Positions 53,303-61,520 of a DNA stretch of 64,000 nucleotides are shown one piece after another. Source of the stretch: Palsa-504 sp963742795 (GTDB lineage Bacteria; Actinomycetota; Actinomycetes; Streptosporangiales; Streptosporangiaceae). The position numbers and the translations under genes were made by a program. The stretch's first letter is position 1. The number at the start of each line of letters is the position of its first letter. The notes beneath the pieces are model-generated. The model was not told the origin of the DNA, made no database searches, and worked only from the letters and a program-made list of their open reading frames with translations. The stretch lies in NCBI GenBank assembly GCA_963742795.1, contig CAVUNL010000025.1:310001-374000 (forward strand). Direction: 5' to 3'.

Positions 53303-53880
53303 TTGACATCCTCCCTCGCCTGAGGGCGGGGGATTCCAGCCGCTCACGTCCGTTAGGAGGCAAGCAGTTGAGGTTCGCGGTTCACCGGCCCGGCATCCCG
53401 GAAGCCTCCCCGCGCAGTCACGGCGTGCCCCGCCGCGATATTCCGAGCCGCGTTCACATCAGCGTTGCAGGCGTATCCGCAGGCCGTGCACACGAACCGC
53501 GCTTGGCTCTCACGCGAGTCCGCATCCACCTGCCCGCACGCCGAGCAGCGCTGGCTCGTAAACGCCGGTTTGATCTTCTGCACCCGGCCGGGCGCCTTGT
53601 CCTGCAGCCGGCGGACCAGCAGGCCCCAGCCCGACCTCAGGATCTCCCGGTTCAGCCCGGCCTTGGCCCGCACGCGCGGCCCGGGTGCCAGTGCGCGTGC
53701 TGCTCGACGGCCAGGTTCCACACGTACCGGGCATGGCCGCAATGCTCCCGCAGCACGGCCTGCTGGGCGGGGGTGGGGTACAGCCGGTACCGGGACATGC
53801 GAACACACTATCGGACACCACCGACATTTCCGGGGAGGTGAAGCGGCGTTTCCTCCTCAGCCTGAGGCCCGGGGTCTCCA
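53303..53880. mobile_element. Internally deleted IS200/IS605-type element
   Basis: At 53303 TTGAC is followed by CATCCTCCCTCGCCTGAGGG, a hairpin-forming end typical of IS605-group elements (TTGAC is a common target). The other boundary near 53880 has CCTCAGCCTGAGG hairpin sequence. Inside is a tnpB remnant on the minus strand. The element is about 580 bp; tnpA is absent, so it could move only in trans. Boundaries are approximate. Confidence 0.7.
53353..53798 (-). pseudogene. tnpB: TnpB with the central nuclease region deleted
   Basis: The N-terminus begins SRYRLYPTPAQQAVLREHCG and ARYVWNLAVEQHAH in one frame. It jumps near 53690 to the C-terminus in another: KAGLNREILRSGWGLLVRRL, the zinc finger SQRCSACGQVDADSRE ... 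FVCTACGY, and NADVNAARNIAAGHAV with the third RuvC Asp. About 230 residues, including the first RuvC Asp and Glu, are missing, so no RNA-guided nuclease can be made. Confidence 0.85.
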
Positions 53881-53881
53881 C

Positions 53882-54232
53882 GCCGCGATCATGATGACCA
53901 TGACCATGGCCATGCTGGGCGAGGCGCCGCAGTGGACCATGCGGATGAGTGATCTGGCCGAGCGCACCAGCTCATCGCTGTCGCGGCTCTCCCACCTGGT
54001 CACACGGCTGGAGAACCGGGGTTACGTCCGGCGCGAGGCCGACCCCGCCGACGGCCGCTTCACCAACGCCATCCTGCTGCCCGCCGGCCGGCGCAAGATG
54101 GAGTCGGCGGCGCCCGCTCACGTGGCGTACATCCGCCAGCTGGTCATCGACAACGTGTCCCCCGAGCGGCTGCGCCGGCTCGGCCAGGATGCCAACCGCA
54201 TCGTCGCGCGGATCGACTCCCCGACGCGCTGA
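53882..54232 (+). pseudogene. MarR-family regulator, N-terminus lost
   Basis: Frame reads AMLGEAPQWTMRMSDLAERT, SSLSRLSHLVTRLENRGYVR and READPADGRFTNAI: the MarR recognition helix and wing, closely similar to the protein at 52625. The first 40-60 residues (the first dimerisation helices) are missing; the ATG at 53890 follows the IS605-type remnant directly. It reads as a MarR gene cut by that element. An expressed product would lack dimerisation. Confidence 0.75.
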
Positions 54233-54315
54233 CCCGGCGGAAGTCGGCCACAGGCTGGCGCGGGCCGCCCCCGGCCGGGCGGTCCGGGAGCAGTGGACCC
54301 GCGCCTGCGTAGCCG

Positions 54316-55044
54316 TCAATTACGGCCGTCAGGGGCGTCAGGGGCGTCAGCACTGGGAGGACCGGGCCGCCACGTCTTGAGCACGGCGCTCACCGGCAAC
54401 CGCACGATATGAATCAGCCCCTCCGGTACGCGGATCAGCCGACGGAGGAGGACGGGAAGACTCACGATGTCGCCACGCGCCGCCGCGGTCAGCAGATCAA
54501 GCAGGTCCGGCTGGGCTTGGCGGGAAGGTTCGGCGAGTTCCACGCGGGTGGTGACCACCGGACCGTGCGATTCGGCCTCCACCTGGCCCAGGCTGGGCAG
54601 CAGCGCGAGCATGGTCCGGTTCTCGGCGAGGACTTCGGCGGTGAAGTACTCGACCCCAGCCTGAAGGGCGTGCTCGCTCAGGCGCGCGAGAAGAGCGGAG
54701 CCGAGCCCGCGGCCCTGCCAGGCATCGACCACCGTCACCCCCACCTCGGCGGTGTCGGGCTGGTCCGGCAGCCGGATGAACCGGCACTCCCCGACGATCT
54801 CAGCCGACAGCAGCGGCACGGCGACGAGCGCCTCGTGGTCAACGTGATCGACCTCGACCGCCGCCTTGAGGGTGGCTTCGGGAAGCTCGGGCATGACCGT
54901 GAAGAACCGCCGGTAGCGGGATTGTTCTCCCAGGTTCGCGTAGGCCCGGACCAGAGCCGGCGCGTCATCGGGGCGTACCTGCCGGATCTGGACGACGTCG
55001 CCGGAGCGGAGCGTGACAAGCTGCGGCTGGCTCGTTGCGGTCAT
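54316..55044 (-). CDS. GNAT-family N-acetyltransferase
   Basis: About 242 residues: IRQVRPDDAPALVRAYANLG, EQSRYRRFFTVMPELPEATL, AEVGVTVVDAWQGRGLGSAL (acetyl-CoA loop) and a C-terminal extension of about 70 residues (PDLLDLLTAAARGDIVSLPV). The first lines resemble acetyltransferases that follow a SerR/PatZ-like pattern. The tail ends in Asp-Ala-Pro repeats coded by a 10-bp tandem DNA repeat. It is downstream of the LysR gene, 13 bp apart, and may be its partner. Confidence 0.85.
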   Translation of the reverse strand: MTATSQPQLVTLRSGDVVQIRQVRPDDAPALVRAYANLGEQSRYRRFFTVMPELPEATLKAAVEVDHVDHEALVAVPLLSAEIVGECRFIRLPDQPDTAEVGVTVVDAWQGRGLGSALLARLSEHALQAGVEYFTAEVLAENRTMLALLPSLGQVEAESHGPVVTTRVELAEPSRQAQPDLLDLLTAAARGDIVSLPVLLRRLIRVPEGLIHIVRLPVSAVLKTWRPGPPSADAPDAPDGRN

Positions 55045-55057
55045 CGCCAGCCCCTCT

Positions 55058-56194
55058 CTACGCCGTGTGCCGCCGGGGATCGGACCTGTGAGCGCGGGCC
55101 GACAGCGCCTGGCCAAGATGCGTGGCCGATAAGGACATGGCCTTCAGCTCCGGCTCGTCCTGCCGGGCGGGGCCGGGCGAGGTGAGGCTCTCCGCGGTAT
55201 CGAAGAGGATCTGCTGGAGGGTTCGGGGCAGGTCGCCACTCCACACCAGGGCCGCCGTCGCCGTCAGCGGACGGTGCTGGAGATTTACCCGGACCATCTC
55301 GTGGGTGACCGCCGGCCGGGGTAGCCGGATCAGCCCGGGCCGGCTTCCGGCGATGACGCTGGGGCCGGTCAGCACCGCGGTGGGCCGGTCCGCAGTCGCG
55401 GCGAAGGCCAGGTTCATCTGCAGCGAGTGCCGCAACGGCGGATCGGTGAATTCGAAGCGCGGATCCGCGGTCTGCAGCACCCGTGTCCAGGCGTCGTAGG
55501 TCCCCGGCTCCGCGCGCCGCGGCCCGTGGATGACGTCCATATGGACCATATCGGCCAGGCTGATCGTCCCGCGGCGCGCCGCGACGTGTGCCGAAGGGAT
55601 CCACACGTCGGGTTCGAATTTCGCGAGGGTCATGACGTCGAGCGGCGAGGGCAACGTCTCGGGGCTGGCCGTCAGCCAGCCCAGGCCGGCGTCGGCCCGG
55701 CGCTGCCGGATAAGGGAGAACTCGGCGTCTAGCGGGGTTTCAATCCAGACGATCTCCACGTCCGCGGCGGCGGCGGCCGATTTCAGCATCGAAGCGGCCT
55801 CGACGGCGAGGGCATCGGGCAGTCCCGGGGGCATGACCACGCGCAGACGCTGCCGTCCCAGGCCTGCCGCCTGCCGGGTCCGGTTCACCTCCTGGTCCAC
55901 GAGCGACAGCACAGCGCGGGATGCGTCCAGCAGCACCGCGCCGGCCTTGGTGAGGTGCACGCCGTCACGGCGACGCTGCAGCAGCGGCGCGCCGACGATC
56001 TCTTCCAGCCGCCGGATCTGCTGGCTCAGGGTCGGCTGGGCGATAAACATCCGCTCCGCGGCCCGGGTGAAGCTCCCCGCGTCGGCGAGCGCCACGAAGT
56101 AGCGCAGATGCCGCAGTTCAATGGCCAGCGCCGCCCCGGCCGGCCTGGGCAGTTTCACCGGCTCCGGCTGGCGGTCCAACTGGGCTGCCTTCAT
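55058..56194 (-). CDS. LysR-family regulator
   Basis: A 378-residue LysR protein: helix-turn-helix LRHLRYFVALADAGSFTRAA, IAQPTLSQQIRRLEEIVGAP, and a substrate-binding domain (RLRVVMPPGLPDALAVEAAS, PSPLDVMTLAKFEPDVWIPS). It has an N-terminal extension of about 25 residues and a C-terminal tail after LVWSGDLPRTLQQILFDTAE. The ATG at 56194 follows GGAG. The same C-terminal text is repeated in a degenerate copy at 57199. Co-oriented with the GNAT gene. Confidence 0.86.
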   Translation of the reverse strand: MKAAQLDRQPEPVKLPRPAGAALAIELRHLRYFVALADAGSFTRAAERMFIAQPTLSQQIRRLEEIVGAPLLQRRRDGVHLTKAGAVLLDASRAVLSLVDQEVNRTRQAAGLGRQRLRVVMPPGLPDALAVEAASMLKSAAAAADVEIVWIETPLDAEFSLIRQRRADAGLGWLTASPETLPSPLDVMTLAKFEPDVWIPSAHVAARRGTISLADMVHMDVIHGPRRAEPGTYDAWTRVLQTADPRFEFTDPPLRHSLQMNLAFAATADRPTAVLTGPSVIAGSRPGLIRLPRPAVTHEMVRVNLQHRPLTATAALVWSGDLPRTLQQILFDTAESLTSPGPARQDEPELKAMSLSATHLGQALSARAHRSDPRRHTA

Positions 56195-56431
56195 GTTGTC
56201 TCCTTGATCAGGCACTCGACGCTACCGCCACCGCCAGTGCCAGGCATCGGGCGAGCGAGACGATGTTGCGGGTAACCGTCGTACCGCGCGCACAACTCAC
56301 CCGGGGATTAGGGACTTGTGGTGCGGCAGAACGCGCGCGGATCATGCGTAGCCGCAAAGCCTCTCGCTACCGGTCCGACGAAGCCCCCGACGGACGCCGC
56401 TGGCGAAATCCCGGCTGAAGTCCCGGTCTCG

Positions 56432-56585
56432 TCAGCGCGGCACCGCCGCCGGCGCGACGGTGCCGTCCAGCACGGCGTCCGGCGTGAACAGCTCGACGTA
56501 GGCGTCGGCGTCCCGGCGGCTGGCCGCGTCATCGGCCCGGGTGATTACCTCCAGGATCGCCAGCCGGTCGGCCGCGGAAGGGTCA
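56432..56585 (-). pseudogene. SnoaL-like N-terminal fragment
   Basis: A frame ending in a stop at 56432 reads DRLAILEVITRADDAASRRD, then ADAYVELFTPDAVLDGTVAP. This is the first 45 residues of a SnoaL-4 type domain; the rest is missing. Further upstream (56600-56780) short frames end PPKAVHAVIPKAVFPDDLRA and HAAFKRQPALDFIKRF, apparent tails of other genes I do not recognise. Confidence 0.5.
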
Positions 56586-56782
56586 TGGCCGCAGCCAGGC
56601 CGCGATCCGGGCGCGGAGGTCGTCGGGGAAGACGGCCTTGGGGATGACCGCGTGCACCGCCTTGGGCGGGATCGAGGTGGCCACTGCAGCCCGTCTCCGT
56701 CCTGTTCAGGTGAACCGCTTGATGAAGTCCAGCGCGGGCTGCCGCTTGAAGGCGGCGTGCGCGCTGACGGGCACCGGTCAGG

Positions 56783-56989
56783 CTACGCCGCGACGGGCGC
56801 GAGCCGGTCGGTCTCGTCGCGGATTTCTACGGCGATCTTCGTCAGGGCGGACGAATACTGCCGGTTGTGATGGGCACAGAACAGCAATTCCCGCCAGCTG
56901 GGCAGCAGGACCCGGACGTAAGCCCGGGCGCCGCAGCGGTCACAGCGGTCCATGGCGGTGAGCGTCCCGGCGAGGGCCTCGCCCGCCAT
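56783..56989 (-). CDS. DUF7455-like zinc-ribbon protein
   Basis: A 68-residue protein with MDRCDRCGARAYVRVLLPSW and LFCAHHNRQYSSALTKIAVE: two Cys pairs/His forming a zinc ribbon typical of a small actinobacterial family of unknown role. The ATG at 56989 has GGAGAG 6 bp upstream and gives the usual N-terminal length. The frame is open upstream through a tandem repeat region (57057-57095) that is not part of the family. Confidence 0.75.
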   Translation of the reverse strand: MAGEALAGTLTAMDRCDRCGARAYVRVLLPSWRELLFCAHHNRQYSSALTKIAVEIRDETDRLAPVAA

Positions 56990-57198
56990 TTCGCTCTCCG
57001 GCCGACGGTCCTCGTTCTTGGCCCAGAATCTGCTTCCGCGCATGACAGTCACCCTCCTCGGCACCTTCCTCGGCACCTTCCTCGGTTTTCTCCACTCCAC
57101 CCCAGGCGACCGTCAATGGAAAGGTGATGGTACCTGTCGTGGCATTGCCGGGCGCTATGGTCGCTGATGCAGGAAAGAGCCGCGCATCACTGGCTCGT

Positions 57199-58303
57199 TC
57201 AGACGACGATGCTATCGGCGGTGTCGAAGAGCACCTGCTGGAGCAGGCGCGGCAGATCACCACTTCAGACCAGGCCGGCCGCGGCGGTCAGGGGAGATCC
57301 GTCGATCCGGGCCCGGCGGATGTCCCAGGCCGCCTGCAGGCCGTCGTAGAGGCCGACCGCCTCGTGCAGGGTGACCCTGGCCTCGTCGTGCTGGCCGCGC
57401 CCGGCCAGGGCGACCGCCAGGTCCTCCAGGGCGGCCGGCAGCTCCACGGCAGGCCCGGCGGACCGGTAGTGCGCCACCGCGTCCCGCAGCGGACCCGGAT
57501 CAGACCCGAGCAGTCCCCGGCACCGCAGGCTGGCCGCCGCCGCCCGGGCCGGCCGGGTCTCCGCGGCGGCCTCCGCCTGGCAGGCCTGCGCCGCGGCCTG
57601 CGCCATCGGCCTGTCCCCGGCCGCGAGCGCGAGCCGGACCAGGTCAGGTAGCCACTGGTGGGCCAGGGTCATCTCACCGTCGCACCGCGGCAACATCGCG
57701 GCTAGCCTCAGCATGGCCTGGCGGGTTTCCCCGCGAGTTCCCCTGCCGTCTCGGCGTGCAGCGCCGTGCGCAGCGCCGCCGGCATGCTCTCGTACAGCGC
57801 TTGGCGGATCAGCAGATGCCGGAACGCCAGCTCGGTACCCGAGCCGACCACCAGGCCGGCCGCCACCGCCTCCTGCAGGTCGTCGATGACGATCACCGTG
57901 GGGGCGGCCGCGCACAGCTCCTCGGCCAGCGACATCAGCACCTCGACGCCGTTAACCGACGCACCGCCGTCGGCGAACAGCCCGAGCCGCTGGCTGCGGA
58001 GCAGCCCGGCGGCGTGCGCCCGCCGCGGGTCCGGCGAACCGGCCGGACCTGAAGGCAGTCCTGCATCACGCTCAGTGGCATCCGCTCGGTGAGCTGGTCC
58101 GCGATCTCCCACCCGATGCCCCACTTCGGGTCATCAGCTTCCGCCAGGGCCTCGGCGACCAGGGACGACTTGCCGATGCCGGGTTCGCCCTCGACCCAGA
58201 TCACCGCCCCCTCGTCACGGCGGAGGGCCTCGACACCCACACGCAGGGTCGCGAGCTCCTGCCTGCGGCCCACCCACTGCGGCGGCCGGTCAATGGGCCA
58301 CAT
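57199..58303 (-). pseudogene. Chimeric LAL regulator/LysR tail pseudogene
   Basis: The N-terminus is a LAL ATPase (QWVGRRQELATLRVGVEALR, Walker A VEGEPGIGKSSLV), with frame breaks near 58040 and 57720 and large deletions. Helical repeats follow (RPMAQAAAQACQAEAAAETR, ARVTLHEAVGLYDGLQAAWD). It then joins a copy of the LysR C-terminus seen at 55058: PLTAAAGLV, stop, SGDLPRLLQQVLFDTADS. The LysR Trp codon TGG has become TGA. Two unrelated regulators fused in a dead gene. Confidence 0.78.
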
Positions 58304-58573
58304 GGTAGTAACGTATGCCTCGCTCAGAGCCGCTGCCTAACGATCTTCAATGGTGGGGGTTAGCCCGAAGTTACGCGGCTCTTTCCCGGCCGGCGGTATC
58401 GCCACCCCGGCCGCGCAACAGGCATCCGCACAAAAGTGCAGTAGCGCTGCGGATACCCCGGCCGCAGCCTCGCGCCGCAGAATAGTGACAAGACGACGCG
58501 AGCTCGGCCGCCTCTGCAACCCAAGCCTTCCCGGACACAGGCAGCTAAAGGAAGAAACGTTACGGGGACCAGG

Positions 58574-58604
58574 AACCACGGCCCGTTCGGTCGAAAAAGA
58601 TTTT
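58574..58604 (+). repeat. Dispersed hairpin repeat, copy 5 (half copy)
   Basis: AACCACGGCCCGTTCGG and the A-rich loop with AAAAAGATTTT match copies 2 and 3, but the right arm is missing. The remaining gap 58304-58683 has no gene. Confidence 0.6.
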
Positions 58605-58613
58605 AAAACACGT

Positions 58614-58627
58614 ACGGCACGTGCCGT
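58614..58627 (+). promoter_or_regulatory. Perfect palindrome before the DHA2 exporter gene
   Basis: ACGGCACGTGCCGT is a perfect 14-bp palindrome 57 bp upstream of the exporter start and next to hairpin copy 5. It is probably a repressor operator; no regulator gene adjoins the exporter. Confidence 0.55.
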
Positions 58628-58683
58628 CGTATCTGACTGGTCACGGCGATGGCTCACTACGCCCTCAGCCTAGGGAGAGTGTC

Positions 58684-60291
58684 ATGGCTTCCACACCACC
58701 AGACATCGGGCAGCCGGCCCGGGAGGCCAGGACTGGCCGGGAGGATCGTGGTCAGCGCGGGAACAAGTGGTGGACGCTGGTCGCGGTCTGCCTGGGCACG
58801 TTCATGCTGCTGCTGGACATCACGATCGTGAACGTCGCCCTGCCGGACATCCAGCGGGCCCTGCACTCGAGTTTCGCGGACCTGCAGTGGGTCGTCGATG
58901 CTTACGCGCTGACCCTGGCGTCCTTCCTGCTCACGGCGGGCAGCCTCGCGGACATGTACGGCCGCCGTGTGCTGTACCTGATCGGGCTGGTGGTGTTCAC
59001 CGGCGCGTCGGCGCTGTGCGGTTTCGCCACCAGCACGCTGATGCTCCAGCTGTCCCGCGGCTTGCAGGGGGTCGGCGGGGCGATCATGTTCGCGGTGTCG
59101 CTGGCGTTGCTGGCCAACGCCTTCCGCGGCAAGGACCGCGGCGTGGCGTTCGGGGTGTGGGGCGCGGTGACCGGCCTGGCGGTCGCCATCGGCCCGCTGA
59201 TCGGCGGCGTGCTGACCTCCGGCCTGTCCTGGCGGTGGATCTTTTTCGTGAACGTGCCGATCGGGATCGCGGCCGTCGCCCTCACGACGATGAGGGCGGC
59301 GGAGTCGCGCTCACCGAGCGCCGCCGGGCCCGACTGGGCCGGGTTCGTGATCTTCACGGCGGCGCTGGCGAGCCTGATCTACGGCCTGATCGAGTCGAAC
59401 CAGCGGTCGTTCACCGACGGCCTCGTGCTCGGCTGCCTCGCCGCGGCGGCGGTGCTGCTCGCCGTCTTCGTCATCGTGGAGCAGCGCAGCGCGCACCCGA
59501 TGTTCGACCTTAAGCTGCTCAGGCTGCCGACCTTCAGCGGCGGCTCGGTGGCGGCGTTCGGGCTCAGCGCCTCCATCTTCTCGGTACTGCTCTACCTCGT
59601 GCTGTACCTGCAGGACATTCTGGGCTACTCGCCGCTGGGTACCGGCGTGCGGGTGATGTACCTGTCGGGAGCCATCCTGGTGAGCGCCACGGTGGCCGGG
59701 AGACTCTCCTCGCGGGTGCCGGTCCGGCTGATGATCGGGCCTGGCCTGATCATCATCGGCGTGAGCCTGCTGCTGATGCGCGGGCTCAATGCCGGCTCGA
59801 CCTGGACCCATCTCATTCCGGGAATGATCGTGGCCGGCGTCGGGGTCGGCCTGGTCAACCCGCCGCTGGCCTCTACCGCCGTCGGCGTCGTGCCACCGCA
59901 GCAGGCCGGCATGGCCTCCGGCATCAACTCCACCTTCCGCCAGGTCGGCATCGCCACCGGTATCGCCCTGCTGGGGACGCTGTTCTCCAACGAGGTGAAA
60001 AACGAGGTGCTGACCCGCACGGCCGCGGTCCCCGGGCTGTCCGCCCGGGGACCGAAGATCGCCGGCGCGGTACAGTCCGGGCAGATCGGTAACGTGATCG
60101 CACGGCTGCCCGCGCCCGCCAGGAAGGTCGCGGGAACGATCACCCGGGCCGCCTTCACCACCGGCCTGGACCGCATCCTGCTGGTCGCGGCGATCATCGC
60201 GTTCGTGGCAGGCGTCGTATCGCTGGCCGCTATCCGCAGCCGGGACTTCGCGCCCGCCGCGCCGGGCGGTCAGGAAGGTCCCCGGAAATAA
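58684..60291 (+). CDS. DHA2-family MFS multidrug exporter (14 helices)
   Basis: 535 residues with 14 hydrophobic segments, typical of EmrB/QacA-type drug:proton antiporters: motif D1 LDITIVNVALPDIQRALHSS, motif A GSLADMYGRR, motif C GAVTGLAVAIGPLIGGVLTS, and SWRWIFFVNVPIG. The ATG at 58684 has GGAGAG upstream. The N-terminus is extended by about 30 polar residues. A palindrome upstream suggests regulation. Exports hydrophobic drugs or products; which is unknown. Confidence 0.9.
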   Translation: MASTPPDIGQPAREARTGREDRGQRGNKWWTLVAVCLGTFMLLLDITIVNVALPDIQRALHSSFADLQWVVDAYALTLASFLLTAGSLADMYGRRVLYLIGLVVFTGASALCGFATSTLMLQLSRGLQGVGGAIMFAVSLALLANAFRGKDRGVAFGVWGAVTGLAVAIGPLIGGVLTSGLSWRWIFFVNVPIGIAAVALTTMRAAESRSPSAAGPDWAGFVIFTAALASLIYGLIESNQRSFTDGLVLGCLAAAAVLLAVFVIVEQRSAHPMFDLKLLRLPTFSGGSVAAFGLSASIFSVLLYLVLYLQDILGYSPLGTGVRVMYLSGAILVSATVAGRLSSRVPVRLMIGPGLIIIGVSLLLMRGLNAGSTWTHLIPGMIVAGVGVGLVNPPLASTAVGVVPPQQAGMASGINSTFRQVGIATGIALLGTLFSNEVKNEVLTRTAAVPGLSARGPKIAGAVQSGQIGNVIARLPAPARKVAGTITRAAFTTGLDRILLVAAIIAFVAGVVSLAAIRSRDFAPAAPGGQEGPRK

Positions 60292-60376
60292 GGCGACCCG
60301 GACGGGCAGGCACGCAGACCGGATCCGGCCGAGTCGCTCGTCTCCATCTGGTTGGCAAGCGCGGGCGGGCGCGGTA

Positions 60377-61387
60377 TCAGGCGAAGTGCGGCATCACCTC
60401 GGTGGCCAGGAGTTCCGCTGACTGCAGCGCTTCCTCCTTGGTCATGTCGCCGAAGCATGTTTCCAGCGCCATGTAGTTGATCCGGCCGATGTCGCGATGG
60501 CGGGCGACCCACTCGCGGGCGCCCGCCGGGTCGCCGGCGTAGAAGTGACCGGCCGCGTGGATGCCCTCGAACGTTTCGGCCGGGAAGACCGGCGGTATCG
60601 GGATGTCGTATTTCTTCCAGAGGTAGTAGAGGCTGTCCTTGAACCGAGCGAAGGCCCGGTTGGCGATCTTCATTGCCTCCTCGCTGGCCGGCGCGAGCAC
60701 CATGTTCCGGGAGATGCCCAGCGGCGGCAGGTCATCCAGGGGGCGCCCGAGCGACGCCCATTCGGCCTTGTAGGCGTCGGTCAGCGTCCGTACGGCCCGC
60801 GACGGGACGAGCGCCATCATCGGCATGCCGAGCCGCGCGCACCATTGCGCCTTCGCCAGCGTCCGGGTGCCGTACCACAGCGGTGGGTGCGGCCGCTGCA
60901 CCGGGCGCGAGGTGACTGGCGCGTCAAGCAGCTTGTAGTACTTCCCGTCGAAGGTCACGCTGTCCGACGTCAGCCCCTGCTGCAGTATCGCGAAGGCCTC
61001 GTCGAACCGGCCTTGCGCCTCCTCCTCGCCCGACACGCCGTGGAACGCCAGCTCGGCAGGTGAGACGCCCCGGCCCACGCCCAGGTCGAGCCGCCCGTTG
61101 GACAGCTGGTCCAGCGTCACCGCCTCCTCGATGACGCGCATCGGATGGTACAGCGACAAGATCGTGATGAGCGTCCCGAGCCGCAGCCGCGAGGTTCGCT
61201 GCGCGGCCGCCGCCAGCATTAGGTGCGGCGACGGCGTGACGGCCAGCGGCGTCCCGTGGTGCTCGGTCAGGTGGTAGGCGTAGAAGCCCAGCCGGTCATA
61301 GGCCTCGATCAGCTCCAGACGCTCAGCGACCTGCCGGAGGTGCGGCCGTCCCGTGTCGTCGTTATGGTCGATGATCCCGAAGCGCAT
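60377..61387 (-). CDS. LLM-class flavin-dependent oxidoreductase
   Basis: A 336-residue luciferase-like oxidoreductase: YDRLGFYAYHLTEHHGTPLA, LILGTLITILSLYHP-like RLGTLITILSLYHPMRVIEE, LDQLSNGRLDLGVGRGVSPA and PHPPLWYGTRTLAKAQWCAR. It uses F420 or FMN; the GRGVSP motif and EH at the N-terminus are typical of FMN-dependent members. Substrate not known. Single gene, convergent with the exporter. Confidence 0.88.
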   Translation of the reverse strand: MRFGIIDHNDDTGRPHLRQVAERLELIEAYDRLGFYAYHLTEHHGTPLAVTPSPHLMLAAAAQRTSRLRLGTLITILSLYHPMRVIEEAVTLDQLSNGRLDLGVGRGVSPAELAFHGVSGEEEAQGRFDEAFAILQQGLTSDSVTFDGKYYKLLDAPVTSRPVQRPHPPLWYGTRTLAKAQWCARLGMPMMALVPSRAVRTLTDAYKAEWASLGRPLDDLPPLGISRNMVLAPASEEAMKIANRAFARFKDSLYYLWKKYDIPIPPVFPAETFEGIHAAGHFYAGDPAGAREWVARHRDIGRINYMALETCFGDMTKEEALQSAELLATEVMPHFA

Positions 61388-61520
61388 GCGCTGAACCTAA
61401 CCCCGGCGATCCTCCCCGCACCAGGCTCCTTGGGGAGCATTTCCGTACCCCACATGGCTGATACAGCGGTACCAACGGGCCGCATGACAACTACCGGACC
61501 ACCAATAACGCTACAGGTCA

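Noticed and set aside
54321..54350. 10-bp tandem repeat (GTCAGGGGC) at the end of the GNAT gene
   Set aside because: Short and in frame, encoding Asp-Ala-Pro units in a tail; looks like slippage only.
57057..57095. Tandem repeat of about 12 bp (GGCACCTTCCTC)
   Set aside because: Only about three units, lying upstream of the zinc-ribbon gene; no function or array structure is evident.
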